64,000 bases of DNA from Paracoccaceae bacterium (GCA_029862205.1 JAOTXT010000010.1:1-64000); one strand, 5' to 3'. Positions 43,710-53,180 are shown, counted from the first letter of the stretch. Notes: generated by a model not told the origin, from the letters alone. A program made the numbers and translations.

Positions 43710-44672
43710 TCACCCTTTCACTCGATCAACGCCATAAAAGCCCTCGCGGGCAAGGAAGGCGCGGGTCGAGGCGAGATAGTCGATTAGATCTTTGTCGGGG
43801 AGGTAGATTTCTTCGCGTAGGGTATGCATGGAATAGAGATGCCAGACCTCGTAATCGTGATCTATCCCTGTCATTTCGTGAGCAGGTATGATCTCCCGAG
43901 ATGCAACGCACTTGCCCGCAAATTGCACATCCACGCCGTCTTCGCTGCCCGTTTGATACACTCCGACCCTCGGTCGCGGTTGGGTGAGCTGCACGCCCAG
44001 TCTTTTCCAGAGAGTAGATCCGACGCTGACAAGTCGCGGCTTGCAGGCCTTCGCGGTTCGAAAGAACCGGTCAACCTGCATGCCCACATAGTCTGATCTG
44101 GCAACACCCAGAAGCTCTTTGGTGACTGGTCGCGCCGGCCTGAAGTTGAGCCCGTTGCACAGCGCCGCATAGTCACCGGGGTCAATTTCCGATAGTCGTG
44201 CTTCACTCCCGAGAAAACCCATGATCTTGTTTTCGAAGTGATCGTATCTTCGGTCCGGAAGATGCAATGCATTGGTAACGAGGTCGACGAGCGCTTTCAG
44301 TGAAAGATCGAAATCGAACTTGGCGCCTAAGCTCTCGTCACCGAAGCTTAGCTTTCTCGGCTGCGCCAAAACATCCAGTAGCCCTGAAATGAAGGCATTT
44401 CCGACCGCGCGAAGTTCATCTTCGTTGCCATCATCGACATCGTAAACAAACCAGTACTCGTCACCAATAATCTTTACTAAAAATAACCTTCTAATGTCTA
44501 TTGCGCCACTTTCACAAACAAACCGATAAAAGGATTCCTCTATTTCAAACAAATTTTGAACGTATAATTCGTAAAGCTTATTAATTATTTTGAAATCATG
44601 ATTTCCATATCGAAACATCTCCCGTTTCAAAGGCGTTGACCCAACTAGGTCAAGAGATATGGAAACAAACAT
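43710..44672 (-). CDS. Class III nucleotide cyclase-like protein
   Basis: 320 residues from ATG 44672, where GGAGG lies eight bases upstream; the ATG at 44750 has no family-like extension. The N-terminus SISLDLVGSTPLKREM matches the first metal-binding strand of class III cyclases (Asp8). KIIGDEYWFVYD gives Lys67 and the second metal Asp71. SDYVGMQVDRFFRTAKACKP matches the D-Y-x-G-x-x-V-N-x-x-x-R block, with Asp194 and Arg205 kept but Asn changed to Asp201. Lys67 with Asp194 is the pair that selects adenine in adenylate cyclases. There are about 50 extra residues between the halves. Product and activity are unproven. The last 90 residues are a separate unassigned domain. Parts (44450-44640) are far more AT-rich than the chromosome, a sign of transfer. 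Confidence 0.6.
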   Translation of the reverse strand: MFVSISLDLVGSTPLKREMFRYGNHDFKIINKLYELYVQNLFEIEESFYRFVCESGAIDIRRLFLVKIIGDEYWFVYDVDDGNEDELRAVGNAFISGLLDVLAQPRKLSFGDESLGAKFDFDLSLKALVDLVTNALHLPDRRYDHFENKIMGFLGSEARLSEIDPGDYAALCNGLNFRPARPVTKELLGVARSDYVGMQVDRFFRTAKACKPRLVSVGSTLWKRLGVQLTQPRPRVGVYQTGSEDGVDVQFAGKCVASREIIPAHEMTGIDHDYEVWHLYSMHTLREEIYLPDKDLIDYLASTRAFLAREGFYGVDRVKG

Positions 44673-44926
44673 GTTAAGAGCCTCCGTTGCGCCAAAGCGT
44701 CGAACGCGAGCGCAGCGATTCCCCCTCAACTCCATGTCTGTACCAGCCATGCGCTGACCACAGAAACCATAGACTCATCGCTGAAGGAGCGCAAAGCCGC
44801 AGGCTGACAGAGCAATCATGATCCGGCGATGGTAAGCCACCGGACTCACCAATGAGCGACTCTTCGGCTAATCATCGGATGTCGCGCTGCCGACCGCGAA
44901 GGTCTCTTCATGGCACGAGACCGACA

Positions 44927-44969
44927 TAGCCCCTACGGCAGTAATCGGGATCAAACCGGACATTTGAGA
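44927..44969 (+). repeat. Dispersed intergenic repeat, copy A2
   Basis: TAGCCCCTACGGCAGTAATC and ACCGGACATTTGAGA, nearly identical to 8007-8049. Repeat B follows after 10 bases, showing the two blocks belong to one larger element. Confidence 0.7.
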
Positions 44970-44979
44970 ACGTTGCCTA

Positions 44980-45008
44980 AACGACCGCTTCGTCCCGCAC
45001 AGCGGACA
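44980..45008 (+). repeat. Dispersed intergenic repeat, copy B3
   Basis: AACGACCGCTTCGTCCCGCA followed by CAGCGGACA. It matches copies at 12577 and 12916 over about 20 bases. Confidence 0.65.
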
Positions 45009-45095
45009 ATTGCCCGTGTGTCAGATACGGTCATTCTTGCGCACCGCCCCTAATCGGAAGGCGGAACATGGTCCACCCCACGGAGCCGCGCCTGA

Positions 45096-45254
45096 TCACC
45101 GGATCGCGCGCAGGACCAGAAAAACCACCACCACCAAGGCCGCGCCCCAGGGGCTGAGCATGAAGTTGATATAGCCGCCCGCCACCGTCTCGCCGCCTGC
45201 GCCGACCGCGTCCGCGGTGCCCTGACCCGCCTTCTTCAGGACCGTATCCAGCAT
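45096..45254 (-). CDS. Small membrane protein coupled to recN
   Basis: 52 residues. The start ATG (45254-45252) overlaps the recN stop by one base (TGATG), so it is probably translationally coupled. The first 30 residues are polar and Gly-rich (MLDTVLKKAGQGTADAVGAG), and the last 22 form one helix (SPWGAALVVVVFLVLRAIR) ending with positive charge, so the N-terminus is likely periplasmic or the protein lies as a single-span peptide. No family was recognised. It is below the usual gene-calling size limit. Confidence 0.6.
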   Translation of the reverse strand: MLDTVLKKAGQGTADAVGAGGETVAGGYINFMLSPWGAALVVVVFLVLRAIR

Positions 45255-46912
45255 CAGGCAGCGCCCTCCATGAGCGCCCGGGCGGCCGAGCGTGCTTCTG
45301 GCGTCACGGTCTCGCCCGCCAGCATCCGGGCGATCTCGTCGACGCGTAGGTCCGGGTCCAGCGCGTCGACATCGGTCCGGGTCAGGCGCCCGTCGCTGGT
45401 CTTGGCGATCCGCCAGTGATGGGCGCCGCGCGCGGCGACCTGGGGGCTGTGGGTGACGACCAATACCTGGGCGGTCCCGGCCAGCCCGGCCAGGCGCCGA
45501 CCAACGGCATCCGCCGTGGCGCCGCCGATGCCCCGGTCGATCTCGTCGAAGATCATGGTCAATCCGGGCGCCCGCGCCGCCAGGCAGACCTTGAGCGCCA
45601 GCAGAAACCGCGACAGCTCGCCGCCCGAGGCGATCCGGTCGATCGGTCCGGCCGGCGTGCCGGGGTTGATGCTGGCGGTGAACGCCACGTCGTCCACGCC
45701 TTCCGGGCCTTCCCGGCCGGGCGCGATCCGCGTCTCGAAGGCGGCGTTCTCCATCTTCAGTGGCGCCAGTTCCTTGGTCACGCGCTTGTCGAGCTTCGCC
45801 ACCGCCGCCTCGCGGGCCTTGGTCAGCGCACCGGCCGCCTTGCTATAGGCCTCGCGCGCGGCCCCGGCCTCGGTCTTCAGATCGGCAATCCGCGCATCGC
45901 CCAAATCGATCTCCTGCATGCGATCGGCGAAATCCTCCGCCAGCTTCGGGAGGTCATCCGGTGCCACGTTGTGCTTGCGCGCGAGGCCGCGGATCGCGAA
46001 GAGCCGCTCCTCGACCTCGTCGAGCCGGCCCGGATCGAAGCTGAGCCGGTCGAGCGCATCCTCGACGCCGCGCTGCGCCTCGCCAAGGGCGACCAGCGCC
46101 CGGTCGATTGCCTCCACCGGCGCGTCGAGCAGGCCGTCGGCCTTGTCCGCCGCGTGGCCAAGCCGCGAAAGCGCGTCGCCCAGCATGCCCTCGGCGGCCT
46201 CGGGCGAGAGCGCCTGGGCCGCCTGGCCGATCTCGTCGCGGATCCGCGCGGCTGCCTTAATCAGGCGGCGTTCCGCGTCGAGTGCGTCATCCTCGCCCGG
46301 CTCAGGGGCCAGCTTCTCGAGTTCCGCCACGCTGTGGCGCAGGAAATCGGCGTCCCCGGCGGCGCGCGTCAGGGTATCCTCGGCCTCGGTCAGGCGTTTG
46401 GCCGCCGCTTGCGCCGCTTCCCAATTCGCCCGCGTTTCGGCCAGTTTTCGCTCGTGGCCACCAAGAGCATCGAGCAGTGCACGGTGACCACGCGGGTTCA
46501 AGAGCCCCCGGTCATCGTGCTGGCCATGCACCTCGACCAGGGTCCCGCCGATCTGACGCAGGGCCTCGGCGCTGGTGCGCTGGTCGTTGACGAAGCCCCG
46601 CGCCGGGCCGTCCTTGGCCGCGATCCTGCGGAGCACCAGCTCCCCCTCGCCCGCGTCGAGGCCAAGATCGGCCATAATACCGGCCGCGGGGTGATCGGGC
46701 TCGACCGCGAAGACCGCGGTCACGGTTGCCTGGTCGCCGGCGGCCCCCACCAGGTCGCGCCCGCCCTGGCGGCCGAGCGCGAATCCCAGTGCATCAAGCA
46801 GGATAGATTTGCCGGCCCCCGTTTCGCCGGTCAACACGTTGAGCCCAGGCTGGAAATCCAAAGTCAGCGCCTCGATCAGGACAATGTTCCTGATTTCGAG
46901 GCTCAGCAGCAT
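45254..46912 (-). CDS. recN: DNA repair protein RecN
   Basis: 552 residues from ATG 46912 (LLSLEIRNIVLIEALTLDF follows); upstream codons read a Gly-Pro-Trp repeat that is not part of the family. Walker A is LTGETGAGKSILLDALGFAL. The SMC-like coiled-coil arms fill the middle, and the C-terminal half has VDDVAFTASINPGTP, RIASGGELSRFLLALK (signature) and MIFDEIDRGIGG (Walker B). It acts at double-strand breaks in recombinational repair. It follows bamD with 46 bases between, and the 52-residue gene is coupled behind it. Confidence 0.94.
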   Translation of the reverse strand: MLLSLEIRNIVLIEALTLDFQPGLNVLTGETGAGKSILLDALGFALGRQGGRDLVGAAGDQATVTAVFAVEPDHPAAGIMADLGLDAGEGELVLRRIAAKDGPARGFVNDQRTSAEALRQIGGTLVEVHGQHDDRGLLNPRGHRALLDALGGHERKLAETRANWEAAQAAAKRLTEAEDTLTRAAGDADFLRHSVAELEKLAPEPGEDDALDAERRLIKAAARIRDEIGQAAQALSPEAAEGMLGDALSRLGHAADKADGLLDAPVEAIDRALVALGEAQRGVEDALDRLSFDPGRLDEVEERLFAIRGLARKHNVAPDDLPKLAEDFADRMQEIDLGDARIADLKTEAGAAREAYSKAAGALTKAREAAVAKLDKRVTKELAPLKMENAAFETRIAPGREGPEGVDDVAFTASINPGTPAGPIDRIASGGELSRFLLALKVCLAARAPGLTMIFDEIDRGIGGATADAVGRRLAGLAGTAQVLVVTHSPQVAARGAHHWRIAKTSDGRLTRTDVDALDPDLRVDEIARMLAGETVTPEARSAARALMEGAA

Positions 46913-46922
46913 GGCGCGACAG

Positions 46923-46954
46923 CCCGGACCCCAACCCGGGCCCCAACCCGGTCC
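46923..46954 (+). repeat. 12-base tandem repeat between bamD and recN
   Basis: CCCGGACCCCAA (46923-46934), CCCGGGCCCCAA (46935-46946) and a partial unit CCCGGTCC (46947-46954) fill the bamD-recN gap. Confidence 0.7.
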
Positions 46955-46958
46955 ACGT

Positions 46959-47807
46959 TCAGAGCCACTCACCCAGGATCACCCGGCGATAGACGCGCTT
47001 GAAGAACCCGCCATGGTCCTCGTCATCCGGCAGCAGGTTGCGGCCGGTAAGCAGCGCATAGCTGTTCGCATACCAGGTCGAGCCCGGGTGGTTGTGGCCC
47101 AGCACGGCCGCCGAGGCCAAGGCCTCGCGCTCGAGCCCCAGCGAAAGGTTGGCCTCGACCAGCCGGTGCAGCGCCTCGGGTGTCTGGCTGGTGGTCTGGT
47201 ATTTCTCGACCACCACCCGGAACCGGTTGATCGCAGCCAGATAGTGGCCGCGCTTCAGGTAGTACCGGCCTATCTCCATCTCCTTGCCCGCAAGGTGATC
47301 CAGCGTCAGATCGATTTTCAGCTGGGCGTCGCGCGCATAGTCGCTTTCCGGATAGCGGTTGACCACTTGGCGAAGCGCGGTCAGCGCCTGCTCGGTCGTG
47401 CCCTGGTCGCGGCCCACATCGACGATGTTGTCGTAATAGGTCAGGGCGATCAGGTGCTGCGCATAGGGCGCGTCATCGTCGGACGGGTAGAGGTCGAGAT
47501 AGCGCCGCGCCGAGGACCGCGCGCCACTGAAGTCGTTCGCATTGTAGGACGAGTAAGCGGACATGATGATCGCCCGCTTCGCCAATTGCGAGAACGGGTA
47601 GAGCCGTTCGATCTCGTTGAAGGTCTGGGCCGCCTGGAAGGCCTTGCCGTCGTTGAGTTGTGCCTCGCCGAGCGCGAAAATATCGCCGGGCGGCACGTCG
47701 TCGAGGGTCTCCTTATCCTTGCCGCCACATGCCGCAAGGGTAGCGGCGAGCCCAAGGATCAGGGCCAGGCGGATCGGGCGCAGGATTGACGGGGGCTGGG
47801 TCAGCAT
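46959..47807 (-). CDS. bamD: Outer-membrane protein assembly factor BamD
   Basis: 282 residues. A lipoprotein signal ends in LAACGGKDK (Cys27). Five TPR-like helical repeats follow, with the conserved EAQLNDGKAFQAAQTFNEIE, YPFSQLAKRAIIMSAYSSY, YPSDDDAPYAQHLIALTYYD and RYPESDYARDAQLKIDLTLD blocks. It anchors in the inner leaflet of the outer membrane and, with BamA, inserts beta-barrel proteins. In related genomes it follows lpxC; here it follows the ftsZ terminator directly. Confidence 0.93.
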   Translation of the reverse strand: MLTQPPSILRPIRLALILGLAATLAACGGKDKETLDDVPPGDIFALGEAQLNDGKAFQAAQTFNEIERLYPFSQLAKRAIIMSAYSSYNANDFSGARSSARRYLDLYPSDDDAPYAQHLIALTYYDNIVDVGRDQGTTEQALTALRQVVNRYPESDYARDAQLKIDLTLDHLAGKEMEIGRYYLKRGHYLAAINRFRVVVEKYQTTSQTPEALHRLVEANLSLGLEREALASAAVLGHNHPGSTWYANSYALLTGRNLLPDDEDHGGFFKRVYRRVILGEWL

Positions 47808-47982
47808 GGGGCCGCTTCCTCAATTCGCGTTCGTGCGCGTGTCATCGCGTTGGTTTGCGTTTCAGGGCGCAGAATAGTGACCCTTCCAGCGTTAAGAAAG
47901 GGGGTGCGGCGCCGTCGCAGGTTTGGGTGTGGCGTCGGTTGATCCAACGGGTTCGGACCCAACGGATTCGGGTATAGAAAAT

Positions 47983-48002
47983 GGCCGCCCCGAGGGGCGG
48001 CC
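47983..48002 (-). terminator. Terminator behind ftsZ
   Basis: GGCCGCCCC (47983-47991) pairs with GGGGCGGCC (47994-48002). Read on the minus strand it is followed by ATTTTC. It probably ends the mur-fts transcript and separates it from bamD. Confidence 0.6.
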
Positions 48003-48043
48003 AGTGAGTGTGAAGAGACTGGTTCTTCGATGGGCGCGGCCGA

Positions 48044-49669
48044 TCAGTTCGCTTGCCGGCGAAGGAAAGCGGGGATCTCGCCATCGTCATCGTCCGCGAC
48101 CGGACCACGATCCGGGTGGTCCGGCTCACTGCTCTGACCCGCGCCCGAGACACGGTGGATCAGCTTGTTGATCGCGAAGAGCCCAGTGCCGCGGCCGGCG
48201 ACGCTGGTGCGCTCGGACGGCGCCCGGCGTTCCGCCGCCAATGGGCGCGTGCTGGGCTCGGGCTCGGCGCGCGCCCGCGCGTGGTCTACCGGCGCATGAT
48301 CTATCGAGCCACGGTCGACATCGAACAGCTCGGGCTCGTCGTCGATGACCCGGGTCGGGCGGGCCGCGTCCGTATCACGCTGGGCGCGCGCGGCCATGGC
48401 GCGCTTGCGCACCTCCTCGGCCCGGGCGCGGATATCGTCCGGGCCGGGCGTGGTGGCGGCCCGGGTTTCGACCTCACTCGGCTGCGCCATGGGCTCCGGT
48501 GCCGGCTCGGGCTCACGCACGACGCGTCTGGCCACCGGTGCAGCGGCGGGCGCGTGTTCGCGGACCGGCTCGGCCACTTCAGCCTGCGCGGTGGCGGCCT
48601 CGGGCCGGCGGACCGCGCCACGCACCGCCGAGATCATCCCCGGATCGGTGGCAGCGGGACGCTTGCGCGGCATACCGCTGAGCGGCTGGCGCTGGACGGC
48701 TGACTCGGCGTCGATGCCGGTCGCGACGACCGAGACGCGCATCCGGCCTTCCATCTCGGGGTCGATGGCCGAGCCGAACTTGATCATCGCATTCGCGTCG
48801 ACCTCGTCCTTGATCCGGTTCGCGGCCTCGTCCATTTCGAACAGCGTCAGGTCGTAGCCGCCGGTGATGTTGATCAAGACGCCCTGGGCGCCCTTGAGGC
48901 TGACCTCGTCCAGAAGTGGGTTGGCGATCGCCTTTTCGGCAGCGTCGATGGCGCGGGTGTCGCCGTCGGCCTCGCCGGTGCCCATCATCGCCTTGCCCAT
49001 CTCCTCCATCACCGAGCGCACATCGGCGAAGTCGAGGTTGATCATGCCGGGCCGGACCATGAGATCCGTGACCCCCTGGACGCCCTGATAGAGCACGTCA
49101 TCGGCCATCATGAAGGCCTCGACGAAGGTGGTGCGCTCCGAGGCGACCTGAAACAGGTTCTGGTTCGGGATCACGATCAAGGTGTCGACGACCCCCTGCA
49201 TCTCCTCGACGCCGGACTCGGCCAGTTCCATGCGGCGGACGCCCTCGAACTGGAACGGCTTGGTCACGACACCGACCGTCAGGATGCCCATCTCTCGCGC
49301 CGCGCGGGCGACGACCGGGGCGGCGCCAGTGCCGGTGCCTCCGCCCATCCCGGCGGTGATGAAGCACATGTGGCATCCGTCGAGGTGATTCATGATCTCC
49401 TCGATTGATTCCTCGGCCGCGGTCAGCCCGACCTCGGGTTTTGATCCCGCGCCGAGGCCCCGGGTCACGCCGGTGCCAAGTTGGATCTTACGCGCCGCGG
49501 CGGAATGCTGGAGGGCCTGCGCGTCGGTGTTGGCGGCGATAAACTCGACGCCCTGCAATTTCTTTTCGATCATGTTGTTGACGGCGTTTCCTCCAGCGCC
49601 GCCTACACCGAACACGGTGATCCGTGCACGGAGTTCATGATCGTCGGGTTCACGGAGATTCAGTGCCAT
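48044..49669 (-). CDS. ftsZ: Cell division protein FtsZ
   Basis: 541 residues. GTPase motifs: [23 protein letters not shown], and the tubulin signature GGGTGTG (109-115); the T7 synergy loop follows near [12 protein letters not shown] long Ala/Arg/Pro/Glu-rich linker of about 200 residues separates the GTPase from the C-terminal peptide [10 protein letters not shown] that binds FtsA. The linker length is typical for alphaproteobacteria. It polymerises into the division ring at mid-cell. Upstream is ftsA with 114 bases between; no lpxC follows. Confidence 0.96.
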   Translation of the reverse strand: MALNLREPDDHELRARITVFGVGGAGGNAVNNMIEKKLQGVEFIAANTDAQALQHSAAARKIQLGTGVTRGLGAGSKPEVGLTAAEESIEEIMNHLDGCHMCFITAGMGGGTGTGAAPVVARAAREMGILTVGVVTKPFQFEGVRRMELAESGVEEMQGVVDTLIVIPNQNLFQVASERTTFVEAFMMADDVLYQGVQGVTDLMVRPGMINLDFADVRSVMEEMGKAMMGTGEADGDTRAIDAAEKAIANPLLDEVSLKGAQGVLINITGGYDLTLFEMDEAANRIKDEVDANAMIKFGSAIDPEMEGRMRVSVVATGIDAESAVQRQPLSGMPRKRPAATDPGMISAVRGAVRRPEAATAQAEVAEPVREHAPAAAPVARRVVREPEPAPEPMAQPSEVETRAATTPGPDDIRARAEEVRKRAMAARAQRDTDAARPTRVIDDEPELFDVDRGSIDHAPVDHARARAEPEPSTRPLAAERRAPSERTSVAGRGTGLFAINKLIHRVSGAGQSSEPDHPDRGPVADDDDGEIPAFLRRQAN

Positions 49670-49783
49670 TATCCTGCCTCTTCACTGCTCGTGGCCGGTT
49701 TGCCGGTCCATCTTTTTCGTGGAAGTCTGCTCGTTATTTTGGATTCAACCTATCGTAAAGCGGACGCGTCGTCACCCTACATT

Positions 49784-51133
49784 TCACCAACTTGCACGCA
49801 ACCACCGCAACATCTCGTTGGCGCGGCCCTTTGCCGAGAGCGGACGGGGCGCTGGGAAGTCCCATAGCTCGGCCGGGGGGCGCAGCGCGTAGGAAGCAAG
49901 CCCGACCGCGGCCGAGTAATCCGGCCCCGACAGCGATTGTGGTAATCCGGCGATCCGCAGGGGTCGGCCGATGCGCGGACGGCGGCCCAGAACCCGGGTC
50001 GCCATCTCGTCGATGCCGGGCATCTGGCTGGCGGCGCCGGTCAGGACGAAGCTGCAGCCGGGCATTTCGGTAATTCCCATCTCGACCAAGCGGTTGCGCA
50101 GATGGCGGAAGGTCTCCTCGATCCGGGGGCGGATCACGCCGATCAGCATCCCGCGGCTGATCTGGCGGCGGTTCGGCGCGTCCTCCTCGCCGATTTGCGG
50201 CGCGTCGATCAGGTCGCGGTCGTCGGCGCCGGTCGAGATCACGCCGCCGTAGAGCGTCTTCATCCGCTCCGCCGCGGCCGAGCGCATCAACAGCCCGGCG
50301 GCAATGTCGCTGGTGACATGGTCGCCGCCGAACCGGATCTGTTCGACGCAGATCAGCCTGTCGCGCAGGAAGACCGAGAACGAGGTCGATCCGCCGCCCA
50401 TGTCGATGCAGACCGCGCCGGTGCGCTGTTCGTCCTCGACCAGCGCCGAAAGCCCGCTGGCATAGGAAGCGCAGGTCACCCCGGCCAAATCCAGATCACA
50501 TTGCCGGACGCATTCGATCAAATTCGACAGCGGTCGCTGATCCACCGCCAGCACATGCATGGCACAAGAGAGGTGCTTGCCCTCCATTCCGCGCGGATCG
50601 GTGATGCCGGAATGATTATCCACCTCCAGTTCGACCGGCTGGGCGTGCAGGATTTGGCGGCCCTCGCCGATTGGCGGCGGCGGGCAGGCGCCGAGCACAT
50701 TCGAGATATCACGCTCGGTGACGCGCCCGGTCTCGGTCTCGACCCGGGCATGGGTGGAATAGCTTTGCGGCTTGCCGCCTGAGAACGAAACCACGACCTG
50801 ATCGACACGGCCGAGCTTGGGCGCCGCCATCTTCTCGGCGGTCAAAAGCGCCAGCCGGATCGAACGAGCCACTTCGTCCATGTCGATGATCTCGCCCCGG
50901 CGCACGCCGCGCGACTGAACCGTGCGCGCGCCGACCACCTCCAGGGCACCAAATCGGCTGGTGCCCAGGTGATCGTTGCGCTCGGCTTCCTCGAGCAGGC
51001 CCGGATCGAGCTTCAAAACCAGGCAGGTGATCTTGGACGACCCGATGTCGAGAACCGCCAAACGGCCCTTCCGGCTGGCCGCGTAGAGCCGCGAGCGCAT
51101 GGACCTGAACGGCTGAAGTTCGGCAAAATTCAT
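49784..51133 (-). CDS. ftsA: Cell division protein FtsA
   Basis: 449 residues from ATG 51133 (strong GGGGAGGAG site). The actin-like ATPase begins LAVLDIGSSKITCLVLKL. The phosphate-2 region CIDMGGGSTSFSVFLRDRL and the C-terminal SFVLTGAASQMPGIDEMATR are in place. A Trp-rich amphipathic end (AKGRANEMLRWLRASW) anchors it to the membrane. It tethers FtsZ to the inner membrane and recruits later division proteins. Overlaps ftsQ by ATGA (51130-51133). Confidence 0.95.
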   Translation of the reverse strand: MNFAELQPFRSMRSRLYAASRKGRLAVLDIGSSKITCLVLKLDPGLLEEAERNDHLGTSRFGALEVVGARTVQSRGVRRGEIIDMDEVARSIRLALLTAEKMAAPKLGRVDQVVVSFSGGKPQSYSTHARVETETGRVTERDISNVLGACPPPPIGEGRQILHAQPVELEVDNHSGITDPRGMEGKHLSCAMHVLAVDQRPLSNLIECVRQCDLDLAGVTCASYASGLSALVEDEQRTGAVCIDMGGGSTSFSVFLRDRLICVEQIRFGGDHVTSDIAAGLLMRSAAAERMKTLYGGVISTGADDRDLIDAPQIGEEDAPNRRQISRGMLIGVIRPRIEETFRHLRNRLVEMGITEMPGCSFVLTGAASQMPGIDEMATRVLGRRPRIGRPLRIAGLPQSLSGPDYSAAVGLASYALRPPAELWDFPAPRPLSAKGRANEMLRWLRASW

Positions 51134-52188
51134 GTCTCCTCCCCACCGATCGCGGCGACCGCCCGTCTGATTTGATAGGTCTCAGCCGCTTCCGGGCTCA
51201 TGCGCAGGGCTGGGCGTTCCGGAAATCGCATGTCGATGACCGCCAGATCGCGGTCCAAAAGGTCTTGGGCGTAGTGCAGCGCCATGATCTGTGAAAGTGC
51301 CTCGGTGCTGTTCTCGGCCGGTAGCTTGATCAGCATGTCCCGGTCCAGCACCACGTCCCAGCGCCGCTGGCCGACGCGGACGAAGGCCCGCAGCCTGGGC
51401 ACGATTTCCGGCGCGGTCTCGATCAGCGACAGGACCTCGCTCACGTGCTCGGGCGCACCGTCGCCCAGGATAACGGGCAGATCCCGATAGTTGGCGCGAA
51501 TGCTGGCCGGGCCGATCTCGACCCCACCCTCGTCCATGACGACCAGCCGGTTCTCGGCATTGCGGTAGAGCACTACGGGGACACGCTCGACCACCCGCAC
51601 CATCAGCGTGCCTTGCGGGTCGAATTGCACCGCCGCGCTTTCGACCGGGCCCAGCGCCTCGACCCGGCGCCGCAAATCGTCCACGTCGAGTGTCAGCGAC
51701 GAGGTGCCAGGCTCGACGCCGATGACAGCGTGGACATCGATCCGAAGCCCGGTGCTGCCGCCACTGACGGCGACGCCTCGCACGGCGAATTCGGGGCGCG
51801 CGGCGATCCGTTCGATCACCGCCGCGACGCGCGCCTCGATCGCGCCACGCATCTGGTCATCCGCCGCGACGCGCCAGCCGATCAGGCCGAGCAGCGCGAG
51901 CGGCAGATAGACCAGCGCCGCATTGCGCACCATCGGCTTTTTCCATGCCCGCGACAGCCGGTAGGCGAGTTTCGACGGGCCCGGGCCCTTGCGCGGGTCG
52001 CGAGCCTTCTTCACAGCGCCTGGCTTCGCAGCGCCTGGCTTCGCAGCGACTGGCTTCGCGACGACTGGGATGTCCTTTGGTTCCGGCTTCGATGGGCGAT
52101 TGTTGTCGGCCGCAGCGAAGCTGATCAGCCGACGCATCTCGTCGCGGGTCAATCTGGGGCTTGTCAATCTGGGGCTTACCGGCCGCAT
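51130..52188 (-). CDS. ftsQ: Cell division protein FtsQ
   Basis: 352 residues from ATG 52188, overlapping the ddl end by 13 bases; an ATG at 52137 is also possible. A cytoplasmic N-terminus of about 100 residues is Lys/Pro/Ala-rich and carries [20 protein letters not shown] repeats from a 15-base tandem triplication (52015-52059). One helix ([17 protein letters not shown]) leads to a POTRA domain ([20 protein letters not shown]) and the FtsQ beta domain. It links early and late divisome parts in the periplasm. A second 15-base duplication (52148-52177) gives the [10 protein letters not shown] start. Confidence 0.9.
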   Translation of the reverse strand: MRPVSPRLTSPRLTRDEMRRLISFAAADNNRPSKPEPKDIPVVAKPVAAKPGAAKPGAVKKARDPRKGPGPSKLAYRLSRAWKKPMVRNAALVYLPLALLGLIGWRVAADDQMRGAIEARVAAVIERIAARPEFAVRGVAVSGGSTGLRIDVHAVIGVEPGTSSLTLDVDDLRRRVEALGPVESAAVQFDPQGTLMVRVVERVPVVLYRNAENRLVVMDEGGVEIGPASIRANYRDLPVILGDGAPEHVSEVLSLIETAPEIVPRLRAFVRVGQRRWDVVLDRDMLIKLPAENSTEALSQIMALHYAQDLLDRDLAVIDMRFPERPALRMSPEAAETYQIRRAVAAIGGEET

Positions 52189-53093
52189 GAGGCGTCCTCC
52201 ACAAGCCAGTGACACAGTTCTTCGAATGAAATGCCGCAATGGTCAGCCTGCTCGGGCGCCAGCGATGTCGGGGTCATTCCAGGCTGGGTGTTGGTTTCGA
52301 GCAAGACCAGCCCTTCGAGCCCGCGCGCCTCGTCCCAGCGGAAGTCGGTGCGGCTCATGCCGCGGCAGCCCAGCGCCTCGTGCGCCGTCGCCGCGTGATC
52401 CAGGCAGGCCTGGAAGACATCGTCGGGGATCTCGGCCGGAACCACATGGCGCGAGCCGCCTTCCGCGTATTTCGCGTGGTAATCGTACCAGCCCGTGGCG
52501 GCCTGGATGTCGGTGACCGAGAGTGCCCTGTCCCCCATCACCGCCACGGTCAGTTCGCGGCCCGGGACATATTTTTCGACCAGCAGGCGATCAGGCGCAT
52601 CGTCGTCGAGCCGGGCCGGACCGTTCGGATTTTCCTGAACGATATAGATGCCGACGGACGAGCCCTCGTTGTTGGGCTTGACCACATAGGGCGGCTCCAT
52701 CGGGTGCCCGGCCAGGACCTCGGCTTTCGGAACGATCAGGCTTTCGGCAACCGGCAGGCCGGCGGCGCGGTAGATCTCCTTCGAGCGGGTCTTGTCCATC
52801 GCCAGCGACGAGGCCAGGACGCCGGAATGGGTGTAGGGGATGCCCAGCCATTCGAGCACACCCTGGATGCAGCCGTCCTCGCCCCAGCGTCCATGCAGCG
52901 CGTTGAATACCGCGTCGGGCTCCTCACCCGCGAGCACCCGGGCGACATCTCGCCCGGCATCGATCTCGATGACTTCGTAGCCCGCACGCCGCAGTGCGCT
53001 TGCGCATTCCCGGCCCGAGACCAGCGAGACTTCCCGCTCGGCCGACAGGCCTCCCTTGAGCACCACCACGCGGGGAAATGTCCTGCTCGACAT
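52176..53093 (-). CDS. ddl: D-alanine--D-alanine ligase
   Basis: 305 residues. The ATP-grasp motifs are [38 protein letters not shown] and [18 protein letters not shown], with C-terminal [20 protein letters not shown]. It joins two D-alanines to make the dipeptide used by MurF. It acts in the cytoplasm. Starts 88 bases after murB ends and overlaps ftsQ, in the usual dcw order. Confidence 0.95.
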   Translation of the reverse strand: MSSRTFPRVVVLKGGLSAEREVSLVSGRECASALRRAGYEVIEIDAGRDVARVLAGEEPDAVFNALHGRWGEDGCIQGVLEWLGIPYTHSGVLASSLAMDKTRSKEIYRAAGLPVAESLIVPKAEVLAGHPMEPPYVVKPNNEGSSVGIYIVQENPNGPARLDDDAPDRLLVEKYVPGRELTVAVMGDRALSVTDIQAATGWYDYHAKYAEGGSRHVVPAEIPDDVFQACLDHAATAHEALGCRGMSRTDFRWDEARGLEGLVLLETNTQPGMTPTSLAPEQADHCGISFEELCHWLVEDASCGR

Positions 53094-53180
53094 CCGCGCC
53101 CCAATCGTTCAGCCGGCCCCGTTCTCCAGCGCATCGTCGGATGCGCCGCCGGGTGATTCGGCTCGTGCCGCTTTTGCGGT

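Larger units (their letters stand above)
44673..45095. other. Intergenic region with dispersed-repeat copies
   Basis: The right border of the cyclase/PsiE segment. It carries a copy of repeat A (44927-44969) directly followed by a copy of repeat B (44980-45008). No gene is supported. Confidence 0.6.

Noticed and set aside
45416-47002. Long plus-strand frame opposite recN
   Set aside because: Codon-phase shadow of a high-GC gene; no motif or ribosome site.
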